Part shown: positions 17,134 through 26,124 of the stretch, one piece after another
Position numbering within the stretch: the stretch's first letter is position 1
How the letters are laid out: every line of letters starts with the position of its first letter
The notes under the pieces: model-generated
What the model was told of the DNA's origin: nothing
What the model saw: the letters and a program-made list of their open reading frames with translations, nothing else
Database searches by the model: none
Made by a program: the position numbers and the translations under genes
Source: Haloechinothrix halophila YIM 93223
GTDB lineage: Bacteria; Actinomycetota; Actinomycetes; Mycobacteriales; Pseudonocardiaceae
Direction: 5' to 3'
DNA length: 64,000 bases
Assembly (NCBI RefSeq): GCF_000504245.1
Contig: NZ_KI632509.1
Location: forward strand, 433,723 to 497,722

Positions 17134-17636
17134 TGCTCAGGCGATGGACATCCTTCTACGGCGCGAACCCCCTGCATCTGCTGGTGCTGATCGGGTGTTT
17201 CGCGCTCGCGGGATACGCGGTGTGGCGAGTGATCGACAACCCGTCCCTGCCACGGATGGCGTTGTGGTTCGTCGGTGCGGTGATCGCCCACGACCTGATT
17301 CTGTTCCCGTTGTACGCGCTAGCTGACCGATCGCTGTCCGGCGCGCTGCGGGCGCTGCGGGCGCTGCGGCGTGGCCGCGACGGTCCGCGGGTGCCGGTGC
17401 TGAACCACGTCCGGGTACCCGCGCTCGGCGCCGGCCTGACGTTCCTGCTGTTCTTCCCCGGCATCGTCGGCCAGGGCTCCGGCACGCATCGCGCCGCCAC
17501 CGGGCTCGCGCAGGAGGGTTACGCCGCGCGGTGGCTGTTGCTGGTCGCGGCGTTATTCCTGGTGAGCGCACTGGTGTACGCGATCCGGGCTCGGCGCTAC
17601 CGGGCGGGCAGCTCCAGCCGCGCGACGACGCCGTAG
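17133..17636 (+). CDS. Hypothetical membrane protein, partner of the molybdo-oxidoreductase
   Basis: 167 residues. The ATG at 17133 overlaps the TGA of the previous gene (TGATG). Four hydrophobic stretches are seen (LLVLIGCFALAGYAVW, MALWFVGAVIAHDLIL, GAGLTFLLFFPGIVGQ, WLLLVAALFLVSALVYAI), with basic loops between. I do not recognise the family. Coupling and membrane nature suggest an accessory subunit or anchor for the sulfite-oxidase-like protein. Confidence 0.75.
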   Translation: MLRRWTSFYGANPLHLLVLIGCFALAGYAVWRVIDNPSLPRMALWFVGAVIAHDLILFPLYALADRSLSGALRALRALRRGRDGPRVPVLNHVRVPALGAGLTFLLFFPGIVGQGSGTHRAATGLAQEGYAARWLLLVAALFLVSALVYAIRARRYRAGSSSRATTP

Positions 17637-17680
17637 TGGTCGGATGCCCACAGCTGGGCTACCAGGAACTCAACTCCATG
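17597..17680 (-). pseudogene. Remnant of an endonuclease/exonuclease/phosphatase C-terminus
   Basis: The minus strand reads VEFLVAQLWASDHYGVVARL and a few more residues before TAG at 17597-17599. W-x-SDH-x-GVVA-x-L is the closing motif of endonuclease/exonuclease/phosphatase-fold proteins. No matching body can be read upstream, so this looks like a decayed leftover overlapping the end of the membrane gene. It is short and could be coincidence. Confidence 0.35.
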
Positions 17681-17893
17681 CGTGACTGGACGACGTCGTC
17701 ACGCTGGAACCGGTCCTGGCTGCGGTTCGTGCGCCGCTGATGCCACCTATTCCCGTGCGCTACACGTGTACGCAGTGCCAACCCGAAATATTGTGCGAAA
17801 CGAATAAATACTCCTCTGCTGCAGCGAGGTGTGTTGACGACATACATCTCCCACAGCGAGTGTGTCTCACATTCCGCTCAGAGAGGAACTACC

Positions 17894-19117
17894 GTGCGTA
17901 CCCCACCGCGCAAGGCACTTGGCGTCGCACTGGCGGCACTACTCGCGACGCTCGTTGTCGTGACCACTCCCGGCTCAGCGCTGGCGACATCATTCTACGA
18001 GCCACCATCGCCACTGCCAGCGGGCGAACCGGGCGACGTGATCCGGCACGAACCGACGTCGTTCTACCTCGATCCGCTGACGCTGAAGGAAGCGAACGCC
18101 GAGGCTCACCGGATCATGTACCTGTCCACGGACACCCACGGCGAGCCAATGGCCGTCACGGGAACAGTGCTGAAGTCGCGCTATCCGTGGATCGGCGCCG
18201 GTCCGCGTCCGATCATCGGTTTCGCCGCCGGCACGCAAGGCCTTGGCGACCAGTGCGCGCCGTCGAAGCGGATGGCCGCCGGACTGGAGTACGAGGGCGT
18301 GTTCCTCGAAGGGCTGCTGCAACGTGGTTACGGCATCGCGTTCACGGACTACCAGGGGCTCGGCACGCCGGGCAACCACACCTACGTCAACCGCGCGGCC
18401 GAGGCGCACGCGGTGTTGGACGCCGTCCGAGCAGCGCAGCGGCTGCCGGAGGCAGGGCTGCCAGACGCCGGTCCGGTGCTGACGGCGGGGTACTCGCAGG
18501 GCGGTGGGGCCTCGGCCGCCGCTGCCGAGGTCGCGGCGTCGTACGCGCCCGAGCTGCGGTTGGCGGGCTCCTACGTCGGCGCGCCACCCGCTGACAAAGG
18601 CGCTGTGGGTGAGCACCTGGACGGCTCGCACGCGGCCGGGCTGCTCGGTTACGCGATCGTCGGCCTCGATGCTGCCTACCCCGAGCTGGGGATTCCTGAC
18701 GTGCTGAACGAGCGGGGACGCGAGCTGTTCGCGCAGATCGAGCAGGAGTGCGTCGAGGAGACCATCCTCAAGTACCCGTTCATGCGCTCGGACGAGCTGA
18801 CGGTCGACGGCAGGCCGGTGGGCGACTATCTGGACGAGGAGCCATTCAAGTCCGTCGTCGCCGATCAGCGGCTCGGCAACCGCGCGCCGTCGGTGCCGAC
18901 GCTGGTCGCGCACAGCAGGCTGGACGACATCGTGCCGTACGCGCAAGGGCGGCAGATGGCGCGCGACTGGTGTGATCGCGGCGCGAACGTGCGGTTCAAG
19001 ACGATGCTGACCCCGACCCACATCGGCGGCATCCTCGAAGCGTCAACCACGGCGTTCTTATGGATGGAGCAGCGGGTAGCCGGGCTGCCGCAGCGCAGCG
19101 ACTGCGGATCATTCTGA
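17894..19117 (+). CDS. Secreted lipase/esterase (LIP family)
   Basis: 407 residues from GTG 17894, which has GAGAGG upstream; a longer open frame lacks such a site. The signal peptide covers about 1-33 (basic RTPPRKA, hydrophobic LGVALAALLATLVVV, cleavage near SALA-TSF). The body matches the bacterial/fungal secretory lipase family: FTDYQGLGTPGNHTYV, nucleophile in TAGYSQGGGASA, Asp in VAHSRLDDIVPY and His in LTPTHIGG. Cys pairs (QCAPS, DWCDRG, RSDCGSF) suggest an exported disulfide-bonded protein. It probably hydrolyses extracellular esters or lipids. Confidence 0.88.
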   Translation: MRTPPRKALGVALAALLATLVVVTTPGSALATSFYEPPSPLPAGEPGDVIRHEPTSFYLDPLTLKEANAEAHRIMYLSTDTHGEPMAVTGTVLKSRYPWIGAGPRPIIGFAAGTQGLGDQCAPSKRMAAGLEYEGVFLEGLLQRGYGIAFTDYQGLGTPGNHTYVNRAAEAHAVLDAVRAAQRLPEAGLPDAGPVLTAGYSQGGGASAAAAEVAASYAPELRLAGSYVGAPPADKGAVGEHLDGSHAAGLLGYAIVGLDAAYPELGIPDVLNERGRELFAQIEQECVEETILKYPFMRSDELTVDGRPVGDYLDEEPFKSVVADQRLGNRAPSVPTLVAHSRLDDIVPYAQGRQMARDWCDRGANVRFKTMLTPTHIGGILEASTTAFLWMEQRVAGLPQRSDCGSF

Positions 19118-19128
19118 GGCCGTGTCGA

Positions 19129-19171
19129 GAAGAGCCCCTTTGGGACACCAGGCGTCTCAAAGGAGCTCTTC
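19129..19171. terminator. Hairpin between convergent genes, probable terminator
   Basis: Bases 19129-19146 (GAAGAGC...GAC) pair with 19154-19171 (GTC...GCTCTTC), an 18-position stem with one mismatch and one G-T pair and a 7-nt loop. It lies between the lipase stop (19117) and the minus-strand hydrolase stop (19177), so it can serve both. Confidence 0.7.
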
Positions 19172-19176
19172 GTCGC

Positions 19177-20025
19177 TCACGCTGCTGGACGTCGCGCGCT
19201 CGCGTCATCCCGCTCGGCGAAGAGGTCAGGGAGCACCTGGCCGAACAGCGTGGCGTCGTCGATGAGCCAGCCGTGTCCACCGGAGACGATCACGCTGTGC
19301 GGATCACCGAGCGCGGCTCGTAGTGCGGCGAACGAAGCGAACGGGATGACCGTGTCGCGATCGCTCCAGGTCACAGTGACCGGCAGCCGGCGACGTCGCA
19401 ACGCGGCGAGTTCGGTGGCGAGGTCCGCCGCGCGCGCCATGCTGGCGACCCGCCACACCACGCCGGGATTGCGAGCCAGGTTGGGAACGGCTTCGCGCAC
19501 GATCCTCGGCATCGCGAGTGCGGAACGCCTGCTCGGCCGGACTTCGTTGCGGAGCTGGAAGCCCCAGTCCCACAAGGGACGCTCGGCCATCGGCCGGACG
19601 ACACCCCTGCCGTCGCGCCACGCGGACCCGCCGATGGCGTTGACGAGGATGAGACGTTCGACCAGGTCAGGCGCGTCGTGTGCGAGCCGGACGCCGACGC
19701 CACCGCCGAACGAGTGGCCGAGGACGTCGATCGGTGTCTCGATGCCCACATCGCGGACATAGTCGGCGACCCACGCCGCGTACGATCCGAGGCTCAGGTC
19801 TTCCCGCTCGAGCGGGGCGGTTCCGCCGAAACCGGGCAGCGACGGCGCGTACACCCGGCGACCCGCCGCGAGCAGACGTCGCAACGCGGGTTCGTAGCTG
19901 CGCCCGCTCAGGCCCCAGCCGTGCAGGAACAGCACCGGACGTCCGGTGCCTCCGACGCCGTACTGCGTGATTCCGCCCGCGACGTCGTCCTTGCACCACA
20001 CCAGGCGTTCCGCATCCTTGGTCAT
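19177..20025 (-). CDS. Alpha/beta hydrolase
   Basis: 282 residues from ATG 20025 (MTKDAERLVW), preceded by AAGAGGAC at a good distance; the frame continues upstream without family sequence. Motifs are the oxyanion loop FLHGWGLSGRSYEPAL, nucleophile elbow VLGHSFGGGVGVRLAH with Ser, an acid in VTWSDRDTVIPF, and a C-terminal His in VSGGHGWLID. The generic fold gives no substrate. It ends against the lipase hairpin. Confidence 0.87.
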   Translation of the reverse strand: MTKDAERLVWCKDDVAGGITQYGVGGTGRPVLFLHGWGLSGRSYEPALRRLLAAGRRVYAPSLPGFGGTAPLEREDLSLGSYAAWVADYVRDVGIETPIDVLGHSFGGGVGVRLAHDAPDLVERLILVNAIGGSAWRDGRGVVRPMAERPLWDWGFQLRNEVRPSRRSALAMPRIVREAVPNLARNPGVVWRVASMARAADLATELAALRRRRLPVTVTWSDRDTVIPFASFAALRAALGDPHSVIVSGGHGWLIDDATLFGQVLPDLFAERDDASARRPAA

Positions 20026-20480
20026 CGCGCGTCCTCTTGTCGACGGTTGGCTTGATGTCCGGCCGCCCCGGCTGGAGGCGGTTTGGCGAGGCGGAGAACC
20101 GGACATCAAGAACCCTCTCAACTACGAGACGCACCTGGAGCGGGAAAATTACGGACGTGACTACGTATCTCCGTACGGGTGGTGGTGTGTGAGGAGTAGC
20201 CTTGCATCACTGAGCGTTGCGAAAACGCCTTTCACGCCACCGCGTCGCGTGCGGGACGCGGGATACGACGTCCGGAGCGAAGGACACGGCGGCGCGAACG
20301 AGGGACACGATCGCGCCACCCCGGCGCGCCCTGGTCGACATAGCCATCGGCGAGCGGGATGCTCTCCATAGAACACCTCATCGTGGTGGTGCGAATCACA
20401 CCATTGTGAGCTTAACTGGATATGTGATCGCGTCATGCCCGCACGATCACCTTGAGTACCTGGTGAAAGTGGTGACGACC
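20026..20480. other. 455-bp intergenic region with degenerate minisatellite
   Basis: No convincing gene is seen. The middle carries three 21-bp units related to the array at 63597-63764 (separate entry). The right part near 20390-20450 is A/T-richer and may hold the promoter of the small gene at 20481. Confidence 0.5.
20249..20311. repeat. Three degenerate 21-bp minisatellite units
   Basis: Contiguous 21-nt units at 20249-20269, 20270-20290 and 20291-20311 share a core ...GGGAtAC/GGACAC.... The middle unit, GTCCGGAGCGAAGGACACGGC, closely resembles the reverse complement of units in the array at 63597-63764 (GTCGGGAGTGCAGGACACAGC). The two arrays are thus the same family in opposite orientation. 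Confidence 0.55.
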
Positions 20481-20744
20481 ATGTCAGAGACAGTGGAGAG
20501 GGACTACGCCGATTTGGCGCACGTGCTGTTCTGCACCGAGCTGCGGGCCGAGGGCACGCCATCGCCAGACGACCTCCGTTCCGCCATCGAGGCCGAACTT
20601 CGGCTGCACGACCCGACGGCCTGCCGCTGCGAAGTCGCGCAGGAGGCGGGTGACCACCCGGACAGCTACCGCGATCGGATGCGCTGGTGCCTCAACGCCG
20701 TACGCGCTGCCTTCCCGTCCCCACGCACGTCGAACGGAGCGTGA
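20481..20744 (+). CDS. Small conserved-looking hypothetical protein
   Basis: 87 residues from ATG 20481. Soluble, acidic and helical (YADLAHVLFCTELRAEG), with two further cysteines in a TACRCEVAQEAGDHP segment and a final MRWCLNAVRAAF helix. I do not recognise a family; the Cys pattern could bind a metal, but this is speculative. It stands alone, downstream of the minisatellite. Confidence 0.65.
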   Translation: MSETVERDYADLAHVLFCTELRAEGTPSPDDLRSAIEAELRLHDPTACRCEVAQEAGDHPDSYRDRMRWCLNAVRAAFPSPRTSNGA

Positions 20745-20896
20745 CGCGCCGGGAGGTCTCGTACTCAGCGTGACGCCGGCCGGGCGCTCACCGCGCCGCT
20801 CGTGGTCTCGGCGACGCGCGGGAGCCGGTCCCGGAAGGCATGTGATCTCTGCGGTGCGCGGGAAGATCACGCCGCCCGCGCGCGTTGGCAGCGGGT

Positions 20897-21892
20897 ATGG
20901 CCGCATTCTCTGGTGTACCGCTGTCCGTGCTCGACCTCGCACCGGTCTCGGAGGGCTCCGACGCCGCGACCGCGCTGCACAACACCGTTGACCTCGCCCA
21001 ACACGCGGAATCGCTCGGCTACCACCGCTACTGGCTTGCCGAGCACCACAACATGCCGGGTATCGCCAGCTCGGCCACCGTCGTGATGATCAACCAGGTC
21101 GCCAACGCGACGAGCACGCTGCGGGTCGGCTCCGGCGGGATCATGTTGCCCAACCACGCGCCGCTGGTCGTCGCCGAACAGTTCGGCACGCTTGAGGCGT
21201 TCCACCCCGGCCGCATCGACCTCGGTCTCGGCCGCGCGCCGGGCACCGACCCGCGCACCGCGGCGGCCGTCCGGGGCAACTCGGCGCTGTCAGCAGCCGA
21301 CTTCCCGCACCAGCTCACCGAGCTGATCTCTTACTTCGAACACGACGAAGCGCGCGGCGTCAACGCGGTCACCGCCGAGGGCAATCAGCCGCCGGTGTGG
21401 CTGCTCGGATCGAGCGACTACAGCGCGCGGCTCGCGGGGATGCTCGGTTTGCCGTTCTCATTCGCGCACCACTTCGCCGCCGCCAACACCCTGCCCGCGC
21501 TGGCCGCTTACCGGGAGAACTTCCGGCCATCGCAGGTGCTGGACAAGCCGCACGCCATGGTCGCGGTGTCGGTGATCTGCGCCGACACCGACGAGCAGGC
21601 GCAGTGGCTGGCCGGGCCGGGGCTGTTCGCGTTCCTGAGCCTGCGGCGAGGCAAGCCGATCGCGCTGCCGACGCCGGAGTTCGCGGCGAACTATCCGTAC
21701 GACGAGCAGGAGCAGCGGTTCATGACCAAGCGGCGCAGGGGCAGCGTCGTCGGGTCGCCGGACACCGTCCGCCGCGAACTCGCGCAGCTCGTTGAGGACA
21801 CCCAGGCGGACGAGCTGATGGTGACGACGATGGTGTACGCGCACGAGAACCGCCGCCGGTCGTTCGAACTCCTGGCGAAGCTGGCGCAGTAG
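20897..21892 (+). CDS. Luciferase-like (LLM class) flavin-dependent oxidoreductase
   Basis: 331 residues from ATG 20897; TTG 20885 is a weaker alternative. It begins [13 protein letters not shown], has [20 protein letters not shown], the [25 protein letters not shown] stretch and [12 protein letters not shown]. This is the single-subunit TIM-barrel branch related to MsnO8-type monooxygenases, using reduced FMN or F420. The substrate is not deducible. It is convergent with the SNF2 gene across a long hairpin. Confidence 0.9.
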   Translation: MAAFSGVPLSVLDLAPVSEGSDAATALHNTVDLAQHAESLGYHRYWLAEHHNMPGIASSATVVMINQVANATSTLRVGSGGIMLPNHAPLVVAEQFGTLEAFHPGRIDLGLGRAPGTDPRTAAAVRGNSALSAADFPHQLTELISYFEHDEARGVNAVTAEGNQPPVWLLGSSDYSARLAGMLGLPFSFAHHFAAANTLPALAAYRENFRPSQVLDKPHAMVAVSVICADTDEQAQWLAGPGLFAFLSLRRGKPIALPTPEFAANYPYDEQEQRFMTKRRRGSVVGSPDTVRRELAQLVEDTQADELMVTTMVYAHENRRRSFELLAKLAQ

Positions 21893-21937
21893 AGCCGCGT
21901 ACCACGCACCGACCGGTGAGGATCCCGGCAAGTCGTT

Positions 21938-21991
21938 GTGGATCATGAGGCGTTCTGGTGATACGTGTCGCCGCGATGTCTGATGATCCAC
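21938..21991. repeat. Long wobble-rich hairpin, dispersed repeat/terminator
   Basis: The ends GTGGATCAT and ATGATCCAC pair, and the inner arms pair over 27 positions with only two true mismatches if G-U pairs are allowed. Such wobble replacement suggests selection on the RNA hairpin. TGAGGCGTT and TGGT in the left arm also occur in the 8289-8346 palindrome. It sits between convergent stops 21892 and 22066. Confidence 0.6.
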
Positions 21992-22065
21992 TTGACAGGT
22001 GGGGCGAACGCGACATTCCAGCACAAAAGCGCGCGACTGGCGCGGCTCGGCCCACGGTCGCGCCG

Positions 22066-25000
22066 CTACTCGAACAGGGCGCGGATGTCGTCGGCGTCCA
22101 GCGCGGAGCTGAACGCGCCGCCGTCCTCCATCACGCTGGCGAACAGCTGGGCCTTGCGCTCCTTGAGAGCCATCACCTTCTCCTCGATGGTGTTCGAGGA
22201 GATCAGGCGGTACACCATGACGTTGCGGGTCTGGCCGATGCGGTGTGTCCGATCGACGGCCTGCGACTCGGTGGCGGGGTTCCACCACGGGTCGAGCAGG
22301 AAGCAGTAGTCCGCTTCCGTCAGGTTGAGGCCGAAACCGCCAGCCTTGAGACTGATCAGGAACACCGGCGCGTCGCCGCTCTTGAACTGATCGATCACAT
22401 CGGCGCGGTTGCGGGTCTTGCCGTCGAGGTAGGTGTAGGCGATGCCTTCGTCGATCATCCGCTTGCGCACCTGGTCGAGGAACCCGGTGAACTGCGAGAA
22501 CACCAGCGCACGGTGCCCACCGTCGATGACCTCGTGCAGGTGCTCGAACAACGCGTCGAGCTTGCCGCACGGGACGTCGGCGTACTGCTCGTCGACCATC
22601 GCAGGGTGCAGGCTGAGCTGCCGCAACAACGTCAGCGACCGCAGGATCGTGAACCGGTTGCGGTCGACGTCGTCCAGCAGCTTGAGCACCTTCTGCCGCT
22701 CCCGATGCAGGTGGCGCTCGTAGATCGTGCGGTGCCGCTCGTGCAGCTCAACCTCGAGCACCTGCTCCTGCTTGCGCGGCAGGTCCGCGACAACCTGCTC
22801 CTTGGTCCGCCGCTTGACCAGCGGCTTGATCCGCCGCCGCAGCTGTGCCAGCAGTTCGGGCGACTCGCCGCGCTCGATCGGGCGGGAGTAGTACTCCTTG
22901 AAGCGGGTCGGGTTCGGGAACAGCCCTGGCGCGGTGATCGACAGCAGCGACCACAGCTCCATCAGGTTGTTCTCCATCGGCGTACCGGTGATCGCCAGCT
23001 TGAACGGCGCGGGCAGCCGCCGCGCGCACTGATACACCTTCGACTTGTGGTTCTTCGCGAACTGCGCCTCGTCCAGCACCAGACCCGACCACGCGACGCT
23101 CTCGTACTCCTCGAAGTCCAGCCGCAGCAGGGTGTAGGACGTGACGACGACGTCCGCGCCCGCCGAGACGTCGACGAGTGATTCGCCGCGCCGGGCCAGC
23201 GTCTCGCCGACCGGCACGACGTTGAGGTCGGGCGTGAACCGCTGCGCCTCGGTCGCCCAGTTGGACACCACGCTAGCGGGGGCGACGATCAGGAACGGCG
23301 GAATGTCCCCACCGCTGCTCTCTTTCGCATGGCTGGCCAGCGCCAACGTTTGCAACGTCTTGCCGAGACCCATGTCGTCGGCGAGCACCCCACCGAGCTG
23401 GTGCCGCCATAGGAACGTGAGCCAGCCGTAGCCGTCCTCCTGGTACGGGCGCAGCTGCGCGTTGAGGTTCGCGGGCAGCTTGGGCGGGTCGAGCGTACCG
23501 AGCGCGAGCAGCCCGTCGACCTGTCGCCGCCACTCCGACGCCTGGCTCTCCACGACGCCGAGCTCGGTCAGCTCACCCCACAAGTCGGCCTGGAACCGGC
23601 TGATCTGCAAGATGTCGCTGTCGACGTCCTGCAGCGAGCGGGCCTCCTCGATCAGCCGCCGCAACGACTGCAGCTCCGGCTTCTCCAGCGAGAAGAACGC
23701 GCCATCCGGCAGCAGCAGATGCGACTCGCCGCGCGCGATGCCCTTGAAGACGTCGCTGAACGGCACCTCGCGACCTTCGACGGTGATCGATACGCCGAGG
23801 TCGAACCAGTCCCTGCCGTCGGATTCCTCTGTGGATAGTCCGATCCGCAGCGACTCGCCCGCCTCGCGGTAGTCGGGCTGCTCGCCGGTGATCGTGACCT
23901 CGAGCCCCGGCGTGTCGGACAGCAGCGGCAGCAGCTCGGTGGTGAACCGCATGGTCTCGACGCCGCTCAGCCGGGTGTCGCGCAGCATCCGCGCCTGGCT
24001 CTGGCCGCCGCGCGCGAGCGAGAACCGTTCGAGACCGGTGTCGAGTCGCTCCACGATCGCCTGCTCGGCGGGCAGGTCGCGCACGCCGCTGTCCGCCAGC
24101 GGCCCATCCAGCCGGATGGTCAGCGGTGCGTCGCCGATGTGGTACCGCCACGCCCAACTCAGCTCGAGTTCGTGGCCCTCGCGGTAATCCGCGGTCAGCA
24201 CAAGCTCCGGCTCGGAGATCTCCGGCGGCGCGAACGAGTCGTCCGAGGACATGATGGTCGCGGTGTGGCGCAGCTGCGGATAGAACTCGTCGCGGAATCG
24301 GTCGACGCCCGCCGCGGGGATCGGCAGCTTGCGACCATCAAGCACGAGCTGTTGCAGCTGCTCCGACGCCGGTTTCGCCAGCTTGGCCAGCCACAACGGC
24401 CAGCCGCTAGGGTCGCCCTTCGCGGCGGCGCGGTCGGTGAAGACGAGGCCGTGACCGTTGCGGCCGATGAACCGCAGTGGCCGAGGCTGGACGCGGTCGA
24501 GGAACCCGGCGTCGCCGTCGTCGACTCGCAGCAGCGGCGTGACGTCGAGCCCACCGGATTTCGACCGGGTGACGTCGAGACACACCTCGGCGTCACACAC
24601 CGGGTCGAGTTCGCCGCGCCGCGAGCCGTGCACCAGCCGCACCCCGGCGGAACGCGCCTGGTCAAGCAGCGGCCAGAGCTGCCGCGAGCCGAACGTCGAC
24701 AAGTCGATGTACTTGTCGTCGGCCGAGGAGTAGCCGTGGTAGCGGCCGGGGTACCGTGCGCCGCCCGGCGGTTGCGCGAGCGCGTACAGCTCCTGCAGCA
24801 GTCGCACCTGCTCGTCGTCGTAGTCGCCGTAGAGGTGCAGCGAGTCAAGCCTGGTCCAGCTCAGGTCACCGGCCACCCAGCCGTCGCGTTTACCCGGCCG
24901 CACCAGCCGCGCGGAGACGTTGTGCTCCCTGCCGCGCAAGCCACGCGACGCCATCAGCTCGATACCGAGCGGCGGGTGGGTGGCCGCGGTCTGCTTCGTG

Positions 25001-25353
25001 CCGCACAGTTCCTGCAGCGGCTGCTCCCAGCTACTCGACGTCTGCTCGCCATTGCCTTCGCCGTCATCGCCAGCGGCGAGCACCAGCGCGACGACATGCT
25101 TGCAGTTGAACCCGACCGGGCAGCTGCACTCGCCGTGGGCGAACCCGCCTTCCGGGGCGAGCCGGGCGGTGGTGGTGTAAGGCTTGCGGGCGTTGCCGTT
25201 GACCGTTCCGACGATGGCGCCGGCCCGCGCGCGGTAGACCGCCCGCTCCACCTTGCCCTCACGTGCGTATTTCAGGCCGCGGGCATAGGTGTCCGGACCG
25301 ACCGCCTCGATGATCTCGGCCGGATCGATGTCCAGGGGCACCTCGTAACGCAC
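22066..25353 (-). CDS. SNF2-family DEAD/DEAH ATPase with SWIM zinc finger
   Basis: 1095 residues. Near the N-terminus is a SWIM zinc finger, CSCPVGFNCKH (about 75-85). The C-terminal 470 residues carry the SNF2 ATPase: LADDMGLGKTLQTLALA (Walker A, about 657), LVLDEAQFAKN (motif II, DEAQ), LAITGTPMENNLMELWSLL (motif III), LVFSQFTGFLDQV, and VDRTHRIGQTRNV (motif VI). Bacterial RapA/HepA-like SNF2 proteins remodel nucleoprotein or transcription complexes; the SWIM form is common in actinobacteria without a defined role. The start is GTG with TATCCT 6 nt before it, so probably leaderless. It stands alone. Confidence 0.93.
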   Translation of the reverse strand: MRYEVPLDIDPAEIIEAVGPDTYARGLKYAREGKVERAVYRARAGAIVGTVNGNARKPYTTTARLAPEGGFAHGECSCPVGFNCKHVVALVLAAGDDGEGNGEQTSSSWEQPLQELCGTKQTAATHPPLGIELMASRGLRGREHNVSARLVRPGKRDGWVAGDLSWTRLDSLHLYGDYDDEQVRLLQELYALAQPPGGARYPGRYHGYSSADDKYIDLSTFGSRQLWPLLDQARSAGVRLVHGSRRGELDPVCDAEVCLDVTRSKSGGLDVTPLLRVDDGDAGFLDRVQPRPLRFIGRNGHGLVFTDRAAAKGDPSGWPLWLAKLAKPASEQLQQLVLDGRKLPIPAAGVDRFRDEFYPQLRHTATIMSSDDSFAPPEISEPELVLTADYREGHELELSWAWRYHIGDAPLTIRLDGPLADSGVRDLPAEQAIVERLDTGLERFSLARGGQSQARMLRDTRLSGVETMRFTTELLPLLSDTPGLEVTITGEQPDYREAGESLRIGLSTEESDGRDWFDLGVSITVEGREVPFSDVFKGIARGESHLLLPDGAFFSLEKPELQSLRRLIEEARSLQDVDSDILQISRFQADLWGELTELGVVESQASEWRRQVDGLLALGTLDPPKLPANLNAQLRPYQEDGYGWLTFLWRHQLGGVLADDMGLGKTLQTLALASHAKESSGGDIPPFLIVAPASVVSNWATEAQRFTPDLNVVPVGETLARRGESLVDVSAGADVVVTSYTLLRLDFEEYESVAWSGLVLDEAQFAKNHKSKVYQCARRLPAPFKLAITGTPMENNLMELWSLLSITAPGLFPNPTRFKEYYSRPIERGESPELLAQLRRRIKPLVKRRTKEQVVADLPRKQEQVLEVELHERHRTIYERHLHRERQKVLKLLDDVDRNRFTILRSLTLLRQLSLHPAMVDEQYADVPCGKLDALFEHLHEVIDGGHRALVFSQFTGFLDQVRKRMIDEGIAYTYLDGKTRNRADVIDQFKSGDAPVFLISLKAGGFGLNLTEADYCFLLDPWWNPATESQAVDRTHRIGQTRNVMVYRLISSNTIEEKVMALKERKAQLFASVMEDGGAFSSALDADDIRALFE

Positions 25354-25446
25354 CCCGCGAGGATATCGGCCGGGACCGACAAGCCGGTGGCTCGCCCACC
25401 GCGAGTGACGTCCCAGTTCGGCGAAATGCGCCGTGCGGTGCTGTTG

Positions 25447-26067
25447 CTACTCGAAACGAGTGGTGTCGCCCGCGCCATAGCGGACGATCTCCGGCTCACT
25501 GTGCGAGAAGTCGATCACCGTGGTTGGCTCGGTGCCGCACTCCCCCGAGTCGATCACCGCGTCGACGACGTGGTCCAGCTCCTCCTTGATCTGCCAGCCG
25601 TCCGTCATCGGTTCTTCGACGCCTGGCAGCAGCAACGTCGTCGACAGCAGCGGCTCGCCGAGTTCGTCCAGTAAGGCGGTAGCGACGGAGTGTTGCGGAA
25701 TCCGCGCACCGACCGTTCGCTTCTTCGGGTGCATGAGCTTGCGCGGCACCTCGCGGGTGGCGGGCAGGATGAAGGTGTACTGGCCAGGCGTGGCCGACTT
25801 GATCGCGCGGAACGCCGTATTGTCGACCTCGGCGAACTGCCCGAGCTGGGAGAAGTCGCGGCACATCAAGGTGTAGTGGTGCCGGTCATCGAGCTGCCTG
25901 ATCTCCTTGATCCGGTCGAGCCCTTTCTTGTTGCCGAGCATGCAGCCAAGGGCGTAGCAGGAGTCGGTGGGATAGGCGATCAGGCCATCGTTGCGCAGCA
26001 ACGCGACGACCTGGCCGATCGCGCGCGGTTGGGGGTTGACCGGGTGGACGTCGTAGTACCTCGCCAT
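25447..26067 (-). CDS. YciO/YrdC/Sua5-family protein (threonylcarbamoyl-AMP synthase-like)
   Basis: 206 residues from ATG 26067 (MARYYDVHPVNPQPRAIGQV), exactly the YciO-type beginning and length. Features are LIAYPTDSCYALGC, HHYTLMCRDFSQLGQFA, and the KSATPGQYTFILPATREVP stretch that forms the nucleotide pocket. YrdC/Sua5 proteins make threonylcarbamoyl-AMP for tRNA t6A; the YciO branch is a paralogue whose exact role is less certain, so t6A synthesis should not be assumed. TACTCT ends 6 nt before the ATG, suggesting a leaderless mRNA. Confidence 0.9.
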   Translation of the reverse strand: MARYYDVHPVNPQPRAIGQVVALLRNDGLIAYPTDSCYALGCMLGNKKGLDRIKEIRQLDDRHHYTLMCRDFSQLGQFAEVDNTAFRAIKSATPGQYTFILPATREVPRKLMHPKKRTVGARIPQHSVATALLDELGEPLLSTTLLLPGVEEPMTDGWQIKEELDHVVDAVIDSGECGTEPTTVIDFSHSEPEIVRYGAGDTTRFE

Positions 26068-26124
26068 CCGGCGAGAGTAATGGCCACGTGGCGCCGCGTG
26101 CACACCGCCGCGTCGCTAGCCGCG

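Noticed and set aside
24139-25674. 511-residue plus-strand open frame opposite the SNF2 gene
   Set aside because: Antisense shadow; spans into the next gene and shows no motif.
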